Shown here piece by piece: positions 61,933 through 64,000 of a DNA stretch of 64,000 nucleotides (positions within the stretch are counted from its first letter, which is position 1; each line of letters starts with the position of its first letter). Source of the DNA: Streptomyces viridochromogenes (GTDB lineage Bacteria; Actinomycetota; Actinomycetes; Streptomycetales; Streptomycetaceae). The notes beneath the pieces were generated by a model. It saw only the letters and a list, made by a program, of their open reading frames with translations. It was not told where the DNA came from and did no database searches. Where the stretch lies: positions 1-64,000 of the forward strand of contig NZ_LGUR01000072.1 of NCBI RefSeq assembly GCF_001270495.1, written 5' to 3'. Made by a program: the position numbers and the translations under genes.

Positions 61933-62817
61933 TCAGGCCCCGTACGGCAGCAGCGCCTCGCCGAGCCGCCGCCAGTGCGGCATCGCGGAGCCGCCCGGCG
62001 GGGTGCCGATGACCTGTACCGCGACATGGTCGGCGCCCGCCCGGACATGGTCGTGGAGCCGCTCCGCCACCGTGTCCACGTCCCCCCAGAACACGAGGTC
62101 GTCCACGAGGCGGTCGCTGCCACCGTGGGCGATCTCGTCGTCCGTGTAACCGAGACGGCGGAACTTGGCGATGTTGTACGAGGAGTCGAGGTACGGGCGC
62201 AGATGCTCGCGTGCCGTCGCGCGGGCCTTGTCGGGCTCCGCCTCGAAGAGCACCGCGTGCTCGACGCCGAGGAACGCGTCGGGGCCGAGGATGTCCCTCG
62301 CCTGGGCGGTGTGGGCCGTGTTGACGTGGTAGGTGTGGGCGCCTGCGGAGCGGTCCCGGGCCAGGGCGAGCATCTTGGGGCCGTAGGCGGCCAGGATGCG
62401 GCGGGCCGGCGTTTGCGGCGCGGGCACGGGTGACTGCTTGGCGAGCGTGTCCAACTCGTCGAGGTACCCGGCCATGGCCGCGAGGGGTTTGACGCCCGGC
62501 CTGTGCGCGCCGAATCCCAGACCCAGGACATGCCGGCCCGGGTAGGCGTCGGCCAGCAGCGCGCTCGCGGCGTGGGTCGCGCCCGCCTCCCGCGACCAGA
62601 TCTGTGCGATGCCGTTGACCACGTGCAGCCGCTCGGTCGAGGCGAGCAGATAGCCGGCCTGGGTGAGCGCCTCGCGCCCGCCCACCTCGGGGAACCACAC
62701 CGCCCGCCAGCCCAGTTGTTCCAGCTCCTGTACGGAGTCGCGCACCCGCGCGGCAGGCTGGTGCTCGAAGTCGAAGGTGTAGATGCCGAAGGTCCCCAGG
62801 TTCCCCAGATTCTCCAT
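61933..62817 (-). CDS. LLM-class F420-dependent oxidoreductase
   Basis: 294 residues, luciferase-like TIM barrel. FGIYTFDFEHQPAARVRDSVQELEQLGWRAVWFPEVGGREALTQAGYLLAST and VLGLGFGAHRPG are typical of the F420-dependent TIGR03620-like group. It would reduce or oxidise an unknown substrate with F420. ATG 62817. It lies 71 bp downstream of the arsR-type gene with an inverted repeat in between. Confidence 0.85.
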   Translation of the reverse strand: MENLGNLGTFGIYTFDFEHQPAARVRDSVQELEQLGWRAVWFPEVGGREALTQAGYLLASTERLHVVNGIAQIWSREAGATHAASALLADAYPGRHVLGLGFGAHRPGVKPLAAMAGYLDELDTLAKQSPVPAPQTPARRILAAYGPKMLALARDRSAGAHTYHVNTAHTAQARDILGPDAFLGVEHAVLFEAEPDKARATAREHLRPYLDSSYNIAKFRRLGYTDDEIAHGGSDRLVDDLVFWGDVDTVAERLHDHVRAGADHVAVQVIGTPPGGSAMPHWRRLGEALLPYGA

Positions 62818-62819
62818 GC

Positions 62820-62843
62820 ATCGAAATATTGCAGATTCTCGAT
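62820..62843 (-). promoter_or_regulatory. ArsR-type operator candidate before the LLM gene
   Basis: ATCGA (62820-62824) and TCGAT (62839-62843) as inverted repeat in an A+T-rich stretch (ATAT...ATAT spacing 12). Low GC is unusual here; it fits an ArsR-family site. Confidence 0.5.
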
Positions 62844-62888
62844 ATCAAGTCCAACAGGGCGGCACTCGCACGCCCACGTGTCCAACTG

Positions 62889-63221
62889 CTAGAGGGTTCG
62901 CCCGAGTTGGGCCACCAGCTCGGCGATGCGCTCCTCGTCCCGCTTGTAGTGGGTCCACTTGCCCACCCGCGTCGCCCGCACCAGACCCGCCCGCTGAAGC
63001 TCCGCCATGTACGCCGACACCGTCGACTGGGCCAGCCCGGCCTTGGCCTGGATGTGGCTCACACAGACCCCGACCTCGGCCGGGTCCGCGATCGCCTCGT
63101 ACTGCGAGAAGTGCCGCTCGGGCTCACGCAGCCACACCAACAGCTGTAGCCGCACCGGGTTGGCCAGCGCCTTCAGGGCGCCGACCAGATCCGCGTCCGG
63201 TGAGATCGCAGCGTCGGCCAT
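62889..63221 (-). CDS. ArsR-family transcriptional regulator
   Basis: 110 residues, winged HTH: LVGALKALANPVRLQLLVWLREPE, then GVCVSHIQAKAGLAQSTVSAYMAELQRAGLVRATRVGKWTHYKRDEERIAELV. No metal-binding Cys cluster in the usual alpha-3 or alpha-5 position (only one Cys), so it probably senses something other than As or Cd. ATG 63221 is about seven to nine bases from the -10 TATACT, so the mRNA is almost leaderless. Confidence 0.88.
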   Translation of the reverse strand: MADAAISPDADLVGALKALANPVRLQLLVWLREPERHFSQYEAIADPAEVGVCVSHIQAKAGLAQSTVSAYMAELQRAGLVRATRVGKWTHYKRDEERIAELVAQLGRTL

Positions 63222-63229
63222 GGGTCCGG

Positions 63230-63235
63230 AGTATA
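63230..63235 (-). promoter_or_regulatory. -10 hexamer of the arsR-type gene
   Basis: Read leftward TATACT; eight bases separate it from the ATG at 63221, predicting a nearly leaderless transcript. Confidence 0.55.
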
Positions 63236-63256
63236 GGTCGCCACCTCCCACGGACT

Positions 63257-64000
63257 TCAGCGCAGCCTCTCCCCCGGCAGCTCCCCCGCCGACACCTCCA
63301 GCACCCCACGCTCGGTGACCAGCCCGGTCACCAGACGCCCCGGCGTGACGTCGAACGCCGGGTTGTGGCCGCGCGAGGCCGCCGGAGCGGTCCGTATGCC
63401 ACCCCACTCCAGCACCTCGTCCTCGCCCCGGAGTTCGATGTGGATGTCGTCGCCGGTCTTCGTGGCCAGGTCGACGGTCGTCGTCGGCGCCGCCACCAGG
63501 AACGGGATCCCTGCGTCCGCGCAGGCCAGGGCGACCCCCACGGTGCCGACCTTGTTCGCGGTGTCGCCGTTCGCGGCGATCCGGTCGGCGCCGACGACCG
63601 CCGCGTCGACCTCGCCGCGCAGGATGGTGCCGGCCGCGGCGCCGTCGGCCTGGACGTAGTGCGGGATGCCCTCCTGGACCAGCTCCCAGGCGGTCAGGCG
63701 GGAGCCCTGGAGCAGCGGGCGCGTCTCGTCGGCGTACACGACCTCCAGGCGGCCACGGGCGTGCAGTTCGCGGATGACGCCGAGCGCCGTGCCCCAGCCG
63801 GAGGTGGCGAGCGCGCCGGTGTTGCAGTGGGTGAGGATGCGCAACGGCCGCTCGACGCCGACCCGTCCGAGCAGCCAGTCGGCGCCGAACGCGGCCATGG
63901 CGCGGTTCGCGTCGACGTCCTCCTGCTGGACGGCGGCGGCCTCCTCCAGCACCGCGTCGAGGCCCTCGTCGAAGCGGGTCATGACGCGGTCCACGCACAC
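63257..64000 (-). CDS. mtnA: Methylthioribose-1-phosphate isomerase (5' part outside window)
   Basis: The last 247 codons are in the window; the family is usually 350-385 residues, so about one third is missing. The catalytic Cys is in LTHCNTGALATSGWG and the catalytic Asp in VVGADRIAANGDTANKVGT. It converts methylthioribose 1-phosphate to methylthioribulose 1-phosphate, the step between mtnK and mtnB. The stop lies 35 bp upstream of the arsR start; all three leftward genes may overlap in transcription. Confidence 0.94.
   Translation of the reverse strand: MCVDRVMTRFDEGLDAVLEEAAAVQQEDVDANRAMAAFGADWLLGRVGVERPLRILTHCNTGALATSGWGTALGVIRELHARGRLEVVYADETRPLLQGSRLTAWELVQEGIPHYVQADGAAAGTILRGEVDAAVVGADRIAANGDTANKVGTVGVALACADAGIPFLVAAPTTTVDLATKTGDDIHIELRGEDEVLEWGGIRTAPAASRGHNPAFDVTPGRLVTGLVTERGVLEVSAGELPGERLR

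Noticed and set aside
62889..63998. Single 369-residue minus-strand ORF joining arsR to an upstream frame
   Set aside because: The N-terminal two thirds are an out-of-frame reading of mtnA; only the last 110 codons from ATG 63221 are the ArsR protein.
1..64000. Prophage, insertion sequence, CRISPR or tRNA-linked integration site
   Set aside because: No integrase, transposase, regular repeat-spacer array or tRNA-like sequence was recognised anywhere in the window.

Overview
This 64-kb window is chromosomal DNA of a Streptomyces or a very close relative. GC content is very high, coding frames show strong third-position GC bias, GTG and TTG starts are frequent, and the gene order matches, from memory, the S. 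coelicolor region around SCO1620 to SCO1661 and beyond. Markers include conservon 9 (rarABCDE), a complete Pup-proteasome locus, and the glycerol operon with gylR.

Layout, left to right. (1) 1-5.3 kb: a glycine-betaine type ABC transporter (proV with a permease/binding-protein fusion cut by the window edge), a 5'-3' exonuclease, an iron-box controlled siderophore-interacting protein and a GNAT acetyltransferase. (2) 5.4-11 kb: an RluA-type pseudouridine synthase and the conservon rarA-rarB-rarC-rarD-rarE, whose P450 lacks the usual ExxR motif. (3) 11.4-15.3 kb: an accessory island with a glycosyltransferase and a HelD/HelR-like protein. A near-consensus promoter fires into a perfect palindrome that matches the rifamycin-associated element (RAE), so I read the island as an inducible rifamycin resistance module (drug glycosylation plus RNA polymerase protection). 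(4) 15.3-34.2 kb: helY, tatC, tatA, two small conserved genes, pafC, pafB, two FKBP isomerases, pafA, an MFS/LacI pair, prcA, prcB, an endonuclease VII-like gene, pup, dop and arc. All parts of pupylation, depupylation and the proteasome are here. (5) 34.4-44.6 kb: a ferredoxin, a secreted protein, trmI, a site-2 metalloprotease, a Fe-S RecB-like nuclease, a response regulator, two tandem orphan peptide-binding lipoproteins and a HAD phosphatase. (6) 44.7-53.9 kb: metH, gylR and the glycerol catabolic operon glpF-glpK-glpD. (7) 54-64 kb: an unknown gene, then a methionine-salvage region with an RbsABC-like transporter ending in mtnK, the divergent mtnD-mtnC-mtnB, and mtnA at the right edge behind an ArsR/LLM pair.

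How the genes work together. In the last region the binding protein, ATPase, permease and mtnK form one leftward unit that could import 5-methylthioribose and phosphorylate it. mtnA, mtnB, mtnC and mtnD then convert it to 2-keto-4-methylthiobutyrate, and metH elsewhere in the window makes methionine de novo. Between the two divergent units lie two unannotated short ORFs that look like leader peptides: a 23-codon leaderless ORF with a near-terminal Cys in front of the transporter, and a 24-codon ORF with four Met and three Cys codons in front of mtnD. Each has a hairpin downstream. I think this dual leader-peptide arrangement and the RAE-rgt-helR island are the most interesting parts of the window. 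No tRNA, rRNA, CRISPR array, insertion sequence or prophage was seen.
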